Source: Lumbricus rubellus (taxonomy: Eukaryota > Annelida > Clitellata > Crassiclitellata > Lumbricidae). Taken from it: 64,000 nucleotides of DNA. The notes under the pieces were generated by a model. It was not told the DNA's origin and did not search any database. It worked only from the letters and a program-made list of their open reading frames with translations. Of this stretch, positions 10,910 to 22,952 are shown piece after piece. Within the stretch, counting starts at the first letter, position 1. The number at the start of each line of letters is the position of its first letter. The translations under genes and the position numbers were made by a program. The DNA lies in assembly GCA_945859605.1 (NCBI GenBank), contig OX243811.1, forward strand, positions 60,168,863 through 60,232,862. Direction: 5' to 3'.

Positions 10910-12139
10910 GTTAGTGTTGCCATCTGCCATATTCTTAAAATAAATAGCCCAAAATTGTGCAAATTTATCCAACAATATTATTGATTCCGAACGAATAATT
11001 TACTTTATAATAAGCCTATTATCGCATCGGCACAATTTGTGCATAACGAGAAAGCGACATGCAGGATGGCACGCGCTTTGTAGGCATATTTCTATGTAGG
11101 CCTAATGCCAAAACAGAAGCTCGCATCTGGTTTATGGTTATTCAATATTTATATCAAATTCAACGACTTTAATGTAAAACATAGAATTTTATTTTACTCA
11201 GAAGCCGTCAATTTAAATCAAAACGTACCTTTGACCTTGGGGAAGTTAGCTCCATTACAAAAGGTATGGGGCAGGTAGGCTACAGTAGAGTTCTCCATGT
11301 TGCTTAACACTATCTCGGACAAATATACATCTAGTCGTCTTTAAGACTTCGGATGTATGCAAACAATGCCATTTGTAATACTGGCCTTCACAACTACCGG
11401 CTGCCTTATAGCAACGGAAGTGTGTAACATTTTCATCAAAAGTGTGAATTGCAACAAAATAAGCCCTGATGCAGCAGGCTCTTTAGATACGAATAAGTAT
11501 AATACAAAACTTTTGTTAAGATGAAATTTCTTTAAAGGTTTCTTAGAGGCGCAAAAGGCCTATAATTAATTATTGTCAGCAGTAGCCTATAAGGGCAAAG
11601 TTAATGCGAACAATAGAGCTCAAAGAAACTGCAGATACTCAGCTTTATCACTGAAGTTAATTTATTGCTCTCACTGCCCCCTCAGAACCACAAGATGAAA
11701 AGTGAACGAATAAAAAAATCAGACAAATTATGTCAAATTAGCTAAATACGAGCAGGCTTTAAGCAAGAAGACAATAGGCGACCAAAAGAGAGTAACCCTC
11801 TCACTATTATAAGTGGTGCCCTAAAGGTAATTTTCAGTAAGCAGATAAGAGGGGGTGGGATCGACACAGATATAGTGGAAGATCAGCAAAGACGGAGGAA
11901 GCATGTCAAGTAAGGAAGTTTTAGCACATGCAATAAACACGTTAAGAAAACAACGAGAAAACCAGCAGTAGAAAACAAGATGCCGTATAAATATTTTTGC
12001 AACGTTTAAATCGGTACAGACTCTGCTTCGCATATAATTATAGGAATACATTTCTTTGCCACATGATTAATTAATGGACAACTATTTCGTTATAATAATA
12101 CTGCACAGTTTATATTGCGCTGTCAAATCGTAGATACAG

Positions 12140-12440
12140 GAAATCTCTCCAAAAGATGTCATAGCATACGTCGGGTACCGTGCCACACTTGAATGTCGAA
12201 GATCATCACAAATGGTGCAATGGACGCATGCTGAAGCAATCAATGCAACATCAAAAGTAATCGTGGATCGACGTCAAGTGTTGGACGAATATACCGATCT
12301 GTATGCTGTCGATGGAAGTGACCTTAGTTGCAATCTAATCATCAGCAATGTTACAACGAAGCATGGAGGAGTGTTACAGTACACCTGCAGAGATCAGCTT
12401 TCAACTGAAGCTCCGTCTACAGCAAACGTTGTAGTTCAAG
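12140..12440 (+). CDS. Lectin gene 2 exon 2: Ig1 domain
   Basis: Begins EISPKDV after atacag (an upstream AG in cgtag, 6 nt earlier, would also keep frame). It contains the B-strand Cys (TLECRR), the core Trp (VQWTHAE) and the F-strand motif YTCRD preceded by LIISNVT, a classic Ig fold with both canonical cysteines. The donor follows GTTCAAG, leaving phase 1. Confidence 0.75.
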
Positions 12441-13350
12441 GTAGCGTTACTGATGCTCTTCAAAATTATCCACAGAAACAGTTAGCCATTAGACCTACTT
12501 GGTGTCGTATAGGCCTAAATAGTCACACTAGGTCTAGGAATAAAGATGCTGATGTTATAATTTGTATGTTATAATGATAATGATAATAAAGAATCTCTTT
12601 AGCCAATATGTATTGCAGGCCCTATTACTATTTCTTTGTTACTGCGCTGTATATTATTTAAAACCTCTGGTGTTCAACTATGTCACTTGATATAATTAAA
12701 TAGTTATGCATTCATTCCTTTCAAAGACATTTAAGTAGAGTTTTCCAATATAGCTTTTGCAGCGTTTGAGATTCAGCATCTAATTTCTAAGTTTCACTTC
12801 CAAATGCAAAACGATGTCAAGTTTTGACGAGCATCTTGAACTATCCACCAGCTCACCACAGGCTGAACAAAATGGAAGACGTCTTAGGAAATACAAAAAG
12901 TCAGCAAAATAATGCATTTGAGTGAAGCTATAGGCCTAGACTTTTAGGCTTCTACAGATGAGACGCTGATAAGAGGTGGTCCTGCTAAAAAGGGAGTGAC
13001 CGATTTTCTATTGTCAAATTTGAATGAAGAACTTTTAACTATTAGGTCTACATCATAACTACAGTACTTTTAGTTTACTAGACAAGTTCATTGTCATATG
13101 AACTACAGTTCCAATGAACAAAATTTTAGGCAAAAATGCGACATCGTGTGCAAGAATCGTGAACTGATGAAGTAATCAGTTAATTCAGTTTAGGCATACA
13201 CCAGAACTTTACGGATTATCAAAATGCAAACACTGTAAACAAATCATTAGATTTGTCATACTTTCTTAATAAAAACACATAAAAGTAGCATTCACAAAAG
13301 TAGCGCAATCTTCTTTCCACATACTAATTTTATTGTGATATGGGTTTTAG

Positions 13351-13629
13351 CCCCGAGCTGCAATACAAGTGTTTCGAATGATACGGCGCTGAACGGAGCA
13401 ACCGTGCAGTTGACGTGCGTCGTAAACTACGTTGGCAACCTGGTGCCTTCTGTTGAATGGAGGGACTTCATGAACCAAGTCGTCATGAACGCAACAACGA
13501 ATGCTACAGCCTCTAATGTCACCTCTAGTATTTCAATACCAGCGTTTCTACCAGTTGTCAAATACTTTACGTTCGTAGCATATTTGCCAACTTACACATA
13601 CACATGGACATCCAACAAAGTGACGGTCT
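13351..13629 (+). CDS. Lectin gene 2 exon 3: Ig2 domain
   Basis: Acceptor ttttag, donor gtaagt, phase 1 to 1. It contains PSCNTS near the start, B-strand VQLTC and the core Trp in SVEWRD. It also has several N-glycosylation sequons (NATTNATASNVT). The usual F-strand cysteine is absent (FTFVAYLPT), as in the paralogs. Confidence 0.75.
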
Positions 13630-14322
13630 GTAAGTAAACTTACTCTTCATCTCTGAAAGAAACTTAGGCCTATAATATGCGACACATATTATATATTGTA
13701 TCATATAATTCTGTCGAAATATTGGCGAAGAGGCACAACTTTTCTTCCTTTGAGTAATGAACATTTCGCAGCCAATTTCGCAAAATGTTATGCACGATAA
13801 ATTGGATACCTGTAGAATTCCTTAATAGCTGCAAAGTTATTATATAAATTATGCACTTTGTTATTGCACAAAACAGAACAAGGAAACATGTATTTTATTA
13901 CATTAATTAATGCTGTATTGTAATTGCAATTGTCAATGAATTAACTGTTGGCCTATATTATAATAATAATACAAAATAACAATTGATTTTTTACTAAGCT
14001 TATGTTTTGTTAAGTAGCCTATTCTCGTTCATTCTCGTGTTCAATCATCAGTCACGCGATTCATTTTTCACTCATCAATTTCCTCGATCAATATTAGGCT
14101 AATTAAGTTTTATAAACGTTACATAAAATAATTCAATCTATTCCATCATTCGTTAATCTGCTCATCCATTCAACCTCTCATTCATTCGACTTTCCCTCAT
14201 TCATTAATTCATTCACTCATTTATTCGATCATTAAGTCGCTCATTTATTATTTCAGCCACTTATTCAAACAATCAGCCATTCAGTCGTTAAATCATGTGT
14301 TCATGTAATTGTTCTTGTACAG

Positions 14323-14508
14323 TGTGCCCTGTGGGTTTTCAACCGTCGAGCGGGTCAAATACATGCTATCAGACGATATTCAAACTTGTAAACTGGACAA
14401 CAGCCGGTCAGTTGTGCGAAGCATTGGCCCCCGGATCCTATCCGGTCATGATTACTAGCGCTGCTGAATTTAACGCAGTAAAAGCATACTTGACCCAACG
14501 AAATGCAG
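14323..14508 (+). CDS. Lectin gene 2 exon 4: CTLD first half
   Basis: Acceptor cttgtacag, donor gtccgt, 186 nt, phase 1 to 1. Encodes CPVGFQPSSGSNTCY, then W..AGQLCE and PVMITSAAEF. This is the N-terminal loop and first helices of a long-form C-type lectin fold, with its first two conserved cysteine positions and an added N-terminal pair. Confidence 0.8.
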
Positions 14509-14899
14509 GTCCGTTTCTACGTCGTAATTTCAATAATAAAAAATAATGAAGTTACATGTAAACAATGGATGCAATTATTAACCATTGTCAGTTATTCAGT
14601 TAATCATTTCTGCAATTACTCATTGAATTAATTACTCAATTAATTTTTATCCGTTGATGAGTCACATGATATTCAGTCAGTTACTCAGTCCACCAGTTGA
14701 TCAGTCGGTTAACCATTCTATTAGACAGCCAATCAGTCTTTCTTCGTCAATTTAATAGCCAGTCATTCGCAAATTATTGTAATTCAAGCAGTTATTAGGC
14801 TTATGCCATAATAATCTTGCTGTATATCGCAATGCAATTAGTTTTTAAGAGCAAGATGCCTTCGACTACTACTGTAACGAAGCTGTGTTGATGTTATAG

Positions 14900-15447
14900 A
14901 CAACGCATCAAATATCTGCATGGATACATCCACTGATAAGAGTAAGAACATCTGGACAAGTGGTCAACGGGAGACAAACGACTTGACTTACTTGACTTGA
15001 CTTATGGCCCTGGCGAAGCTTGCGCCCGCATCAGCCGCTCCTTTATGGATAGCCTCCAATTGACCCTGTCCTGAGCTGTCTGAATGACCGGGACTTTGAC
15101 CCGGGTGTTGTAGGTTGTGCTATTCATATTGGAGTTTCATGATCAAATGGAATGAAGGGCGACTGATCAGGTCTCTCCCTCTTCCTCGGTTCAGATTTAG
15201 CCAGGACTCGTGTCCTGTTGCCCGGGGGAGACGACGAGGACGTACTGAACCATCCCCCCCATTCGTATGGAAACCGAATTTCAAAACATCAATTAATTTA
15301 TCCTACACAAACTGGTACCCGAACCAACCAGATCATTCTGTAGCCGCCAGTTTCTGTCTTCTCATCTGGCAATTTCGCAGCTATCAATGGGACGACACCT
15401 TCTGCGCTAAGACCATGTGTGTTCTCTGCGAGTACGGTCCATTCTAG
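14900..15447 (+). pseudogene. Lectin gene 2 exon 5: CTLD second half, interrupted
   Basis: The exon starts after atgttatag in phase 1 and reads DNASNICM and IWTSGQRETND. It then runs into inserted DNA and stops at 14998. Homology to the family resumes at about 15261 (FVWKP equivalent) and continues through NQPDHS and YQWDD to CVLCEYGPF and TAG at 15445-15447. The conserved NCSS cysteine is lost at the insertion, and a second lectin cysteine is lost where family DC is now DHS. Confidence 0.75.
14984..15258 (-). mobile_element. Retro-insertion in the gene 2 CTLD exon (probable 5'-truncated LINE end)
   Basis: About 275 bp without a match in the paralogous exons. On the minus strand it contains a frame reading AQDRVNWRLSIKERLMRAQA, which resembles the tail of LINE polymerase ORFs (A.DR..WR). 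It ends in a short AGTCA-type simple repeat, seen on the plus strand as cttgacttacttgacttgac. I infer an antisense, 5'-truncated LINE. Breakpoints are approximate because the flanks are slightly altered. Confidence 0.5.
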
Positions 15448-17700
15448 GAATAAGCTTACATTAAATTGTTCTTTGACTAACAATTAGGCTAAACGTACAT
15501 TTACCCGGTAGTTATTCCTTGTCCATTTCGAACATCGCGCACTTGATAGTCTAGACACTTGCACAGCACGTGTGGATTCTTTTTAGTGCATGCAACAATT
15601 ATATGCGAATCTTTTAACGAGATAACCGATGAAAACATTTTTTTGACTGAACAATTCCTAAATATTATTCACCGTTTTTGGCTGTATAGACTTTTGTGGT
15701 AGCCTAAATCGAGAGCAAGGCGATTTAGGGGATTAGAGTTTGTGTGTCTGAACTTTGGTTTAAATGTGTTTCTGTGCCTGATCATGAACAGCGATAGCGC
15801 AATTAGCATATGCACATCAAGCACATCAGAACCTGCTTGTTCTCAAATGGCCTTGATCACAGGGGGAGGTGGCGTAGACCTATCTGAACGACTCACCATA
15901 TTAGAGGCGCCCTACAAAATAATGGTCAAAATATGCCTACATGCAATCAGTGATGCCACAGCTGGGTTTTTTCCACTAGATCTGGGTTTTTTGGCTCTCG
16001 TCTGGGTTTCTGGTTTTTTTTGGTGAGTTGACCATTTTATACTTAAACACATGAATATTCGGAGAAATTCAATGCAAAATGGTTGTGATACATAATTATT
16101 GTTCCACTAATTTTAATTTTAAGCTTCACAAACAAGATCTCACGTTGTCAATTCACAAATAGCTTATAACCTGGTGACGCAGAAGAAGAACTCTGCCCAG
16201 AAATAAGCCATTTTGACATCTCAATATAGGTCAGGTCACTCCTCTCCTTATTGACATCCCTAGCATGTACCTAGGTCAGGTAAATCTTTTAGAAAGTGGT
16301 CTAGTTGTTGCAGAGTAGCTATAGATTAATGTTCTAAATACAACAAGAAAATTTGGCCGGAAACTTCGGACAACTTTAAAACTTTGTAAAATTAAGCCAC
16401 ACGTATTGAGTGTTTATCATTTTTAGGCTCGACTAACCCGCTGCACATGACATATCGATTCAGTTTATTGGCGATATTGTCTCTGTCAACTTTAACAATT
16501 AATTTTTTAAAGTTGTAATTACATTTTATTTCGACTCATTTGATCAACCTTTTGTTAATCCTCATCTGAACAAGCGATAAACCAACTTAATTTTAACAAA
16601 GGGGTCTAAAATCGCTTGTATGAAGAGTCTGGGTTTTTCTGAATTTTTTCCAGAAGAAAATCTGGGTTTATTTCTAAAACCTCAGTGGCAACAGTGCCTA
16701 CAATACAGTGCAAAGGTTTTCAAGTCAGTACACCGTGTTGGTCAACGTAGTATTAAAACGAAACATTGCTTGTAGTATGCGAAGAGCGTGTACTGAGGAG
16801 AATTGTTAGCATAGGCGTAAGAGGTGGGGTCCGGTGGGCAAATGCACCCCAAATTTCGGGCAAGTCTGCTTAATCGGGCAAGCAGAAGATGGAAAATATT
16901 AATCAAGCTATGCCGGCACCTGAAGTTCATCGCTATTTATACAACACCATATTAGCCTATCTCTCAGTTCCAATTTGCCCGAATCTAGTTTGAAATTAGC
17001 TCACAATCACCATGAATAAGAAATTCGCCGAAAAATTATGAATTCACGGTAGCATTTTGTAAATAATGACGAAAATCGCAGAAAATTCACGAGCTAAAAT
17101 TTGCCTGAAAAGCGCGTCAATTCGTTCGGGTAAAAGCATGGTCGATGAGAGAAATTCATGGCCCATAGTCAGAGCTTTCATGGGTCCCTAAACTATCTTA
17201 AGACTAGATCTATGTGAGGAAACAAATTATAAATAAAATGAAATAATAATAATTCGGGCATGAATGGTCCAAACCCCTCCCCCAGTTATTTTTCCACAAC
17301 TCTCACACTGAAGAAGCCTTTCGATCGGATGATGGTGGAGGCAAAAGACAGATCTGTCTCGGACTGGTCTGAGCCTGCCACATCGGCCGTAAAGACGGCA
17401 GCTTACAGGTCAAGAGTCGACGCGACTGAAGCCAAATAGGCATACATTGTATGAATCCAGCGAAACGACCCCCCGGTCGCCCAGTCCACCATCCATCTCT
17501 GATTGGCTGTACGGCTTGCAGCCACTGGAGATCATTAAGAGCGCAGTTGACGATGATCACGAGGCCCGACTTCATGAGACCATCCATGGTGACCAGGGCA
17601 GGGTCGTCAAAGCATGGGGAACAACGGAAAAGATAGTTCAGTTTCGAAGCGCTGAATGCATGACTGCAGTGAGGTTAGGGCTTTCTGTGAAGGCGACAGA
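15448..17700. other. Region downstream of gene 2, no gene seen
   Basis: The first 300 bp match the 3' flank of gene 1 (for example the cattttagaacatcgcg region near 4825). About 15780-15840 is similar to 22720-22780. There are G/T-rich repeated tgggtttttt motifs at 15960-16020 and 16620-16680. I recognise no conserved coding segment; the ORFs near 17303-17836 have no family features I know. Confidence 0.5.
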
Positions 17701-18177
17701 CGATGTCTTTTTGATAGTTTTTTTAATTTTTCTGGCGCCTCTTTGCATGATAAACTTAAATGTCCGAAGAAAAAATGTGGGGACACTTCCCATTTGTCCC
17801 TACCCCTATGCCATGACTGTAATGAACAGCACTTGATGTAGAATGTAGAAACTCAAAGATCTTTTAGTTGTAGCCTGTTACATAATTTGTACAATATAAA
17901 TCTTCGTTTTGCAATTTGCTTAGAATTTATTGGGGGGGGGGGGGTGTGCCACAATTACCCCCAGAATCTGCCTATGGTACATAAGTAGGCCTATACTTAT
18001 TAATGTCCTGATATCAAGAAATTTATTAACATTGAACTTCTAACAGTTTTTTTATTTAAATTTCTGGCGCCTCTTTTCCTAAAAAACATAAAATGTCCGA
18101 AGAAAACAATGGGGGGACACTTACCCTCTGTCCATGCCCCTATGTCAACACTGTGATGAACAGCACTTGACGTAGAT
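17701..18177. repeat. Tandem duplication of ~340 bp, first copy and start of second
   Basis: About 17705-18040 and the DNA from about 18045 onward share ttctggcgcctctt, an aatgtccgaagaaaa stretch, ggggacactt, gaacagcacttgacgtag and a poly-G tract. The second copy is split at 18177 by a hAT element and resumes at 20574 (tgtagaaactcaaagatctttt). Confidence 0.7.
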
Positions 18178-18995
18178 CAGTGGTGGCCAACCTGCGGCAC
18201 AAGTGGCACGCATGCCTATGATGAGTGGCACGGAGGGCCATGGAATTTTTGAAAAATATTTATGCTAGATCTGCTAGTTTACAATGTTATCTCTTAGGGC
18301 AGACTTAGGCGAATCTCAGGCGCCTCTGTAACTCCGTAGCTGCAGTGACCACTGACCAGGGCAAGGTTAATTAACTGCAGACGGACGCAGCACAGGCGCT
18401 CGAAGTGGGATGAGGCAGGCTCATCAGTCGACTGACGGTCAAAGTCCACACTCTCCACAGCATCCATTCAGAGATAAGAAATTGAGTTTCACCCCACTGT
18501 AGGGTTGTAGGATAAAACAAAGGAATAGACTCTTGTTGGTTATGTCTTTAGCATTGCTATTTGCTGTGTACTGCAACAGTTCAAGTTGTGGTGCACAATA
18601 TGTAAATAATTAACATTGAACTTCACTTCAGTGAGTTACAGGGGAACTCTAATGAAAACTACCGGCCTAGGTAAGCTATCAAAACTAATTTTAGAGAAAG
18701 AACCTTTTAGGCAGAACAGTCATTTTTTGACAGAACAAGTGATGAATTGATAATGATGGTAAAACTTATACGAGTTAAGTTTGACATCAGCATGAAATAA
18801 AACTCATTCTGATGGCGAGTAAAGTCTTTTTCAAGTTTTGTAAGGTTCACAATCTAAGCAATAATAATGTCTAACATTGCAGCCATGGACACACGCTGTA
18901 ATGAGACCGAATACAAAATTTTCATATAATATATGAATTTTTTTATTCTGTCCTCCGTGCCTATATATTATATAGGCACGGAGGACCATGGAATT

Positions 18996-19018
18996 TATAT
19001 ATATATATATATATATAT
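18996..19018. repeat. (TA)n microsatellite
   Basis: Simple TA dinucleotide run within the hAT element, close to the left end of the nested mariner-like copy. Confidence 0.8.
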
Positions 19019-19081
19019 AGTTACTTTATGCAAGTGCAAGTTTTAAATTGTAACAGGTTACAATTCCTATCGTCAGGTATA

Positions 19082-20502
19082 TACAGGGTGGCTCAAAAAA
19101 AATGTACCACCGGATAAAATGCGATATCTTCGCAACCGATTGAACTTTTTCTGCGAAAAATTCCCAATTTGCAGGGGAATGAATTTCCAACAATCCCTGA
19201 AAGTTTCAGTTGAAACTTTTCATGTTTGCAAAAGTTACAGCTGTTCAAACTTAAAATTTAGTTTTTTCACATTTTCGCGGAAAATGAACGTCACTTGTAG
19301 ATTTCCATGTCAAATGATATCACTTTTCACTACGACCTCAGAAATTTTTTTCCAATTTTTTGTAAGGTATAATGAGAGTGTCCACTCCCTGCCTTAGCAC
19401 AAGCTCAACTTCTCTTTGTGAAGCTCAGTATGGCCTTGTTGGTCGGGTTCTGCGGCAACTGACCCCACATTAGCAGAAAGACTTGCTTCAGCTGGTCAGT
19501 GTTCTCCAACTTGGGATGAAATGTCTTACAGCGTTCCAGAATAGCTCACCAGACGTGATAAGCAAGAGGGCTAAGGTCTGGCGAGTTTGTTAGTCATCTT
19601 TGCCAATGCATTTACTTCAGTTGATGGCAAAAATAAGGTATAGCGCCATCATAATCAAACTTGCCGTGCGAGCAAGCAGGCGCACCATCCTGTTGGAAAA
19701 TAAAAACCAGATGTTAGAGCATACCTGGACTTCAATGAATCTGGGTAAGAGAGTTCAAAGATGAGTTTGACATCTAGCCTACTGAATGGGATTAAATGCA
19801 GTCTTATCTTGCAGCCGTAACACACGCCATCATATCTGATGTTGAAACCATGATGTGCTTTGCAAATTTGACCCTTTCGATTATCAAGCAAATTTCTTGA
19901 AAATCGTACTTTTTCCATCAGACCAAGCGACCACTTCCTGCCTCGCTTCCAACATCTGATCTTCGTTACATAAACATGTTTACAGATAGCCTTCAATATG
20001 CTCAGGCTCCACTTATCACTGGGTATTTTGCTATGATTACGCGATGTCCCAGTCTCTGTTCACGCAGTGACGCAGCGTCCGAGTTTCCATTTTATCTTCC
20101 GCAGAAACTTTGCCACGACGTTCAGTAATGGATTCACGAATTGAGTCCTTAAATCTATAAAATATCACTAAATACCAACAGTTTGCTTCATAAACAGTTT
20201 CTTTACAGATCTTAGTGAGGTCATAGGACATCATCATCATTTTATGATGTAATTTGCAGAAAATCTTAATGAAATCACATTGTATTGGAGCTTGATTCTC
20301 CGGATATTTGAAAAAAATTTTTTTAAAGTTTGAACAGTTGTAACTTTTGCAAACATGAAAATTTTCAAGTGAAACTTTCAGGGAGTGTTGGGAATTCATT
20401 CCCCTGCAAATTGGAAAATTTGCACAGAAAAATGCCAGTCGGTTGCGAAGTTATCGCATTTTATCCGGTGGTACATTTTTTTGGAGCCACCCTGTATATA
20501 GT
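19082..20502 (-). mobile_element. Mariner/Tc1-like element with long inverted repeats, decayed transposase
   Basis: The left end TACAGGGTGGCTC and right end GAGCCACCCTGTA are inverted and sit at TA dinucleotides. The inverted repeats run over 200 bp (including a GGTACATTTTTTT box, TTGCGAAG and TTTGCAAACATGAAAA). On the minus strand near 19660-19707 a frame reads FQQDGAPAC, the QQDGAPAH motif around the second catalytic Asp of mariner/IS630-type transposases. No long uninterrupted frame remains. Confidence 0.75.
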
Positions 20503-20573
20503 GGCACGCGGACGGTACGGGCGACAGTTTGTGGCACACTGAGTACAAAAGGTTGGCCACCACTGACGTAGAT

Positions 20574-21312
20574 TGTAGAAACTCAAAGATCTTTTACTTG
20601 TATTACATTATTTATACACATAATAAATCTTCGGGTTGCATTTTGCTTTTAACACCATTGGGGGGGGGGGGGTTGTGCCCAATTTGTCCCCCATAGTTCA
20701 CTGTCGGTAGATAGGTATACTTACTAATGTTCTGAAACCAATAAATTATTTAACATTGTTGTTAGAAGGCATAACTTTCTAGCACGTTGAAGTCATCAGC
20801 AATCCGACAATACATATAAAACACACGAAAAATCGTTATATTCTCCCCCATTTTGGGGGGTGACCCCATGGTCCGATTTTGTCCGATTTTGGATATGTTA
20901 TTTAGCAAACGATTCGGAGCAGGAAACCGTTCAAAAACCTTCTGAAGCAATTTTGCCCAGGTCAAACTGTAAATTGCCTGGACTATGGCGCTCTTCAGCA
21001 ATACAATACGACAATGTTCTATCGCACCAGGATGCAATTAGCCTACTTACATATAAAAATTATAAGCCTATATGCGATCAAAATAAGTAGGCCTAAGTAA
21101 TAATACAAGGTCAAACTGAGGAACTTCTATACTCAGATTGCATATTGCGCTGCGTATCCAGCAAATCAAGAAAAAAGACATAAAAACATAGGAGTTATGC
21201 GTGAAAAAACCAATCCCCAAAAGGATGAATCTGTGGGGACCTGTCCTCAGGGTTTCAACAGCATAAAGTGCTGTGCAATGTGCATGTCTTCTTTTATTTC
21301 AATCAATTAATA
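20574..21312. other. Rest of the split tandem repeat and intergenic DNA
   Basis: About 20574-20760 completes the second copy of the duplication at 17701, including a poly-G tract near 20660. The rest resembles 6700-7130 (catgcagaatgcaattatttac versus ccaggatgcaattagc, and the gaagatgaatctgtggag region). No gene is seen. Confidence 0.5.
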
Positions 21313-22580
21313 TACAGGGTGGTCCAGCATAAATGAACCAAATTGGCATGCATATAGCCTAACTCCGCCAATTTTTGGAATTCAGACCTATTTTTACTTT
21401 CTGCATCAAATAAAAGACGTTTCACTCTAGTATTAGCATTGAAAAGGTCAAAATGGTACTGGTTTAGGTTTTATTTATTAGCTTGGGACTGTCCTAGCTA
21501 CCATATTGTGTTGATTTTGTGACGCAAATGGCGCCGTTGACAGACGATGATCGCGTTTTGATCCTAATTTTACGAACTGCTAAGGGATTAAATTCAGTTG
21601 AAATGATTAATTAACTGGTTTCCTAACAGAGGATGGAATAAAAAAACATACATGGCACCATCTGATACGTAATATTAGTAAAACAGGATCTTCTACTCGT
21701 AATTAGTCGTAAACAATGGAAATCGGTGCGCACGGCTAACATTGCTCGTGCTTCTGAGTAAATTTACATTCAAGACAATGACCCGGGTAAGCCCTACAAG
21801 CAAATCTCCCCGGTAAATTCAGCGCGAGACAGGCAGTCCTAGAAGAACCGTGTAACGCATAATGGGAAAAGATGATCTAAAGTTTGTTATTCGTCTACCT
21901 GAAATCCAACAGCTCTCCAACTCTGCCGCAAAGAAATGGCTGGCAGCACGCAAGCGTTTTAAGCAACGCATGTCAGCTCGGCTGTTGATAAAATTGAAAG
22001 GACATGGGTTAGCGATGAGAAAATATTCACGGTACAGAGACTTATATAAACACCCCAAATGATCGTGTCCATACGCGTATTAGCAACAGGGCCGGATTAA
22101 GCAATGTGGGGGCCCTGTTCGGGAAATTTTTGCGGATATTCTTTTTTTTAGTCATCTGGCGAAATTTTTCGGGAAAATTTTTCGGTAAAAAACCAAAACC
22201 ATACCATTTCATCCGCCCAAAAAGTTGATGACCTTTTTTTAAGTCGTTTGGTCGAAATTTGCTCTAGAAATTTTTTCCCCGAACATGTTGAGCATGCCTT
22301 AATCCGGCCCTGATTATCAATAAACGATATTTAAATTTTCCGGTGAAACGGCGTATAGCCTAATTAGCCTATTGCGAAAATTGCCAAAATATGGTAGCTA
22401 GCGATGTTCCGAGCATTTTATTGAAACCTAAACTAGCACCAGTTCGACCTTTCACGGCTAATACTAGAGTGAAATATCTTTAATTTGATATATGAGGCAT
22501 AAATAAATTCCCAATATTGGCGGAGTTATATATATAAGCTCACGAAAAGTTGGTTCATTTATGCTGGACCGCCCTGCATA
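21313..22580 (+). mobile_element. Mariner-like element with decayed transposase
   Basis: The ends TACAGGGTGGTCCAGC and GCTGGACCGCCCTGCA are inverted and followed by a longer imperfect inverted repeat (about 200 bp, including tccgccaatttttgg / ccaatattggcgga). A plus-strand frame near 22006-22045 reads VSDEKIFTVQRLI, matching the conserved DEK.FTV motif at the first catalytic Asp of mariner transposases. The frame is broken by stops and the 3' part is replaced by a nested hAT MITE. Confidence 0.75.
22087..22312. mobile_element. hAT MITE, CAGGGCCGGATTAAGC family (226 bp)
   Basis: Starts CAGGGCCGGATTAAGC, ends GCCTTAATCCGGCCCTG, and is nested in the mariner-like element. The flanks ATTAGCAA and ATTATCAA are an 8-bp target duplication with one mismatch. 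A 360-bp relative lies at 42176-42535 and a partial one starts at 63806. Confidence 0.85.
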
Positions 22581-22952
22581 TTGAATCATCGATGAATCAC
22601 TTTTTGATCACCGTGTACACATAGGCCTAACATGCCCACATAATTCAGATAGTCATAGGTCATGGCGTCAATAGGTTAAACCTAAAGGAACGTAAGGTAC
22701 CGCACACATTAGGAGATGATAGCGTAATTTGCATATGCACATCACGCAAATTGAAACCTACTGGTACTCAAGGGGTCTTGGACACTGGGAGCGCTTCTGA
22801 ACGACTCACCCTACTATAGTGCTTTGCAGAATTATTTACAATACAATGCAAAGGCTTTCAAGTCAGTAGACCTAAACCTTGTTGGTCAATGTTGGGAATA
22901 ACGGTTTCGTCAATACGTAGGTTATATTACGTATTATAGGCTACCGGTAGGC

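Larger units (their letters stand above)
10607..15447 (+). pseudogene. Lectin gene 2: PAN-Ig-Ig-CTLD, disrupted in the last exon
   Basis: Exons are 10607-10909, 12140-12440, 13351-13629, 14323-14508 and 14900-15447. The first four exons are open and joined in consistent phases (0, 1, 1, 1) by GT-AG boundaries shared with genes 3 and 4. The product would be a secreted protein with signal peptide, PAN/Apple domain, two Ig domains and a C-type lectin domain. In exon 5 about 275 bp of foreign DNA interrupts the CTLD after the codons for ETND and brings an in-frame TGA at 14998-15000, removing the sugar-binding half. A truncated PAN-Ig-Ig protein could still be made. QPD survives downstream, but WND has become WDD. 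I infer a pseudogene, or a gene that now encodes a lectin-less product. Confidence 0.75.
18178..20565. mobile_element. hAT-type element (2,388 bp) hosting a nested mariner-like element
   Basis: Begins CAGTGGTGGCCAACCTGC and ends GGTTGGCCACCACTG. The flanks carry the 8-bp target duplication ACGTAGAT (18170-18177 and 20566-20573), diagnostic of the hAT class. No hAT transposase ORF is visible, so it is non-autonomous. Most of its length is the nested element. Confidence 0.85.

Noticed and set aside
17303..17836. Overlapping open frames on both strands
   Set aside because: No conserved motif; the right part is the start of a non-coding tandem duplication.
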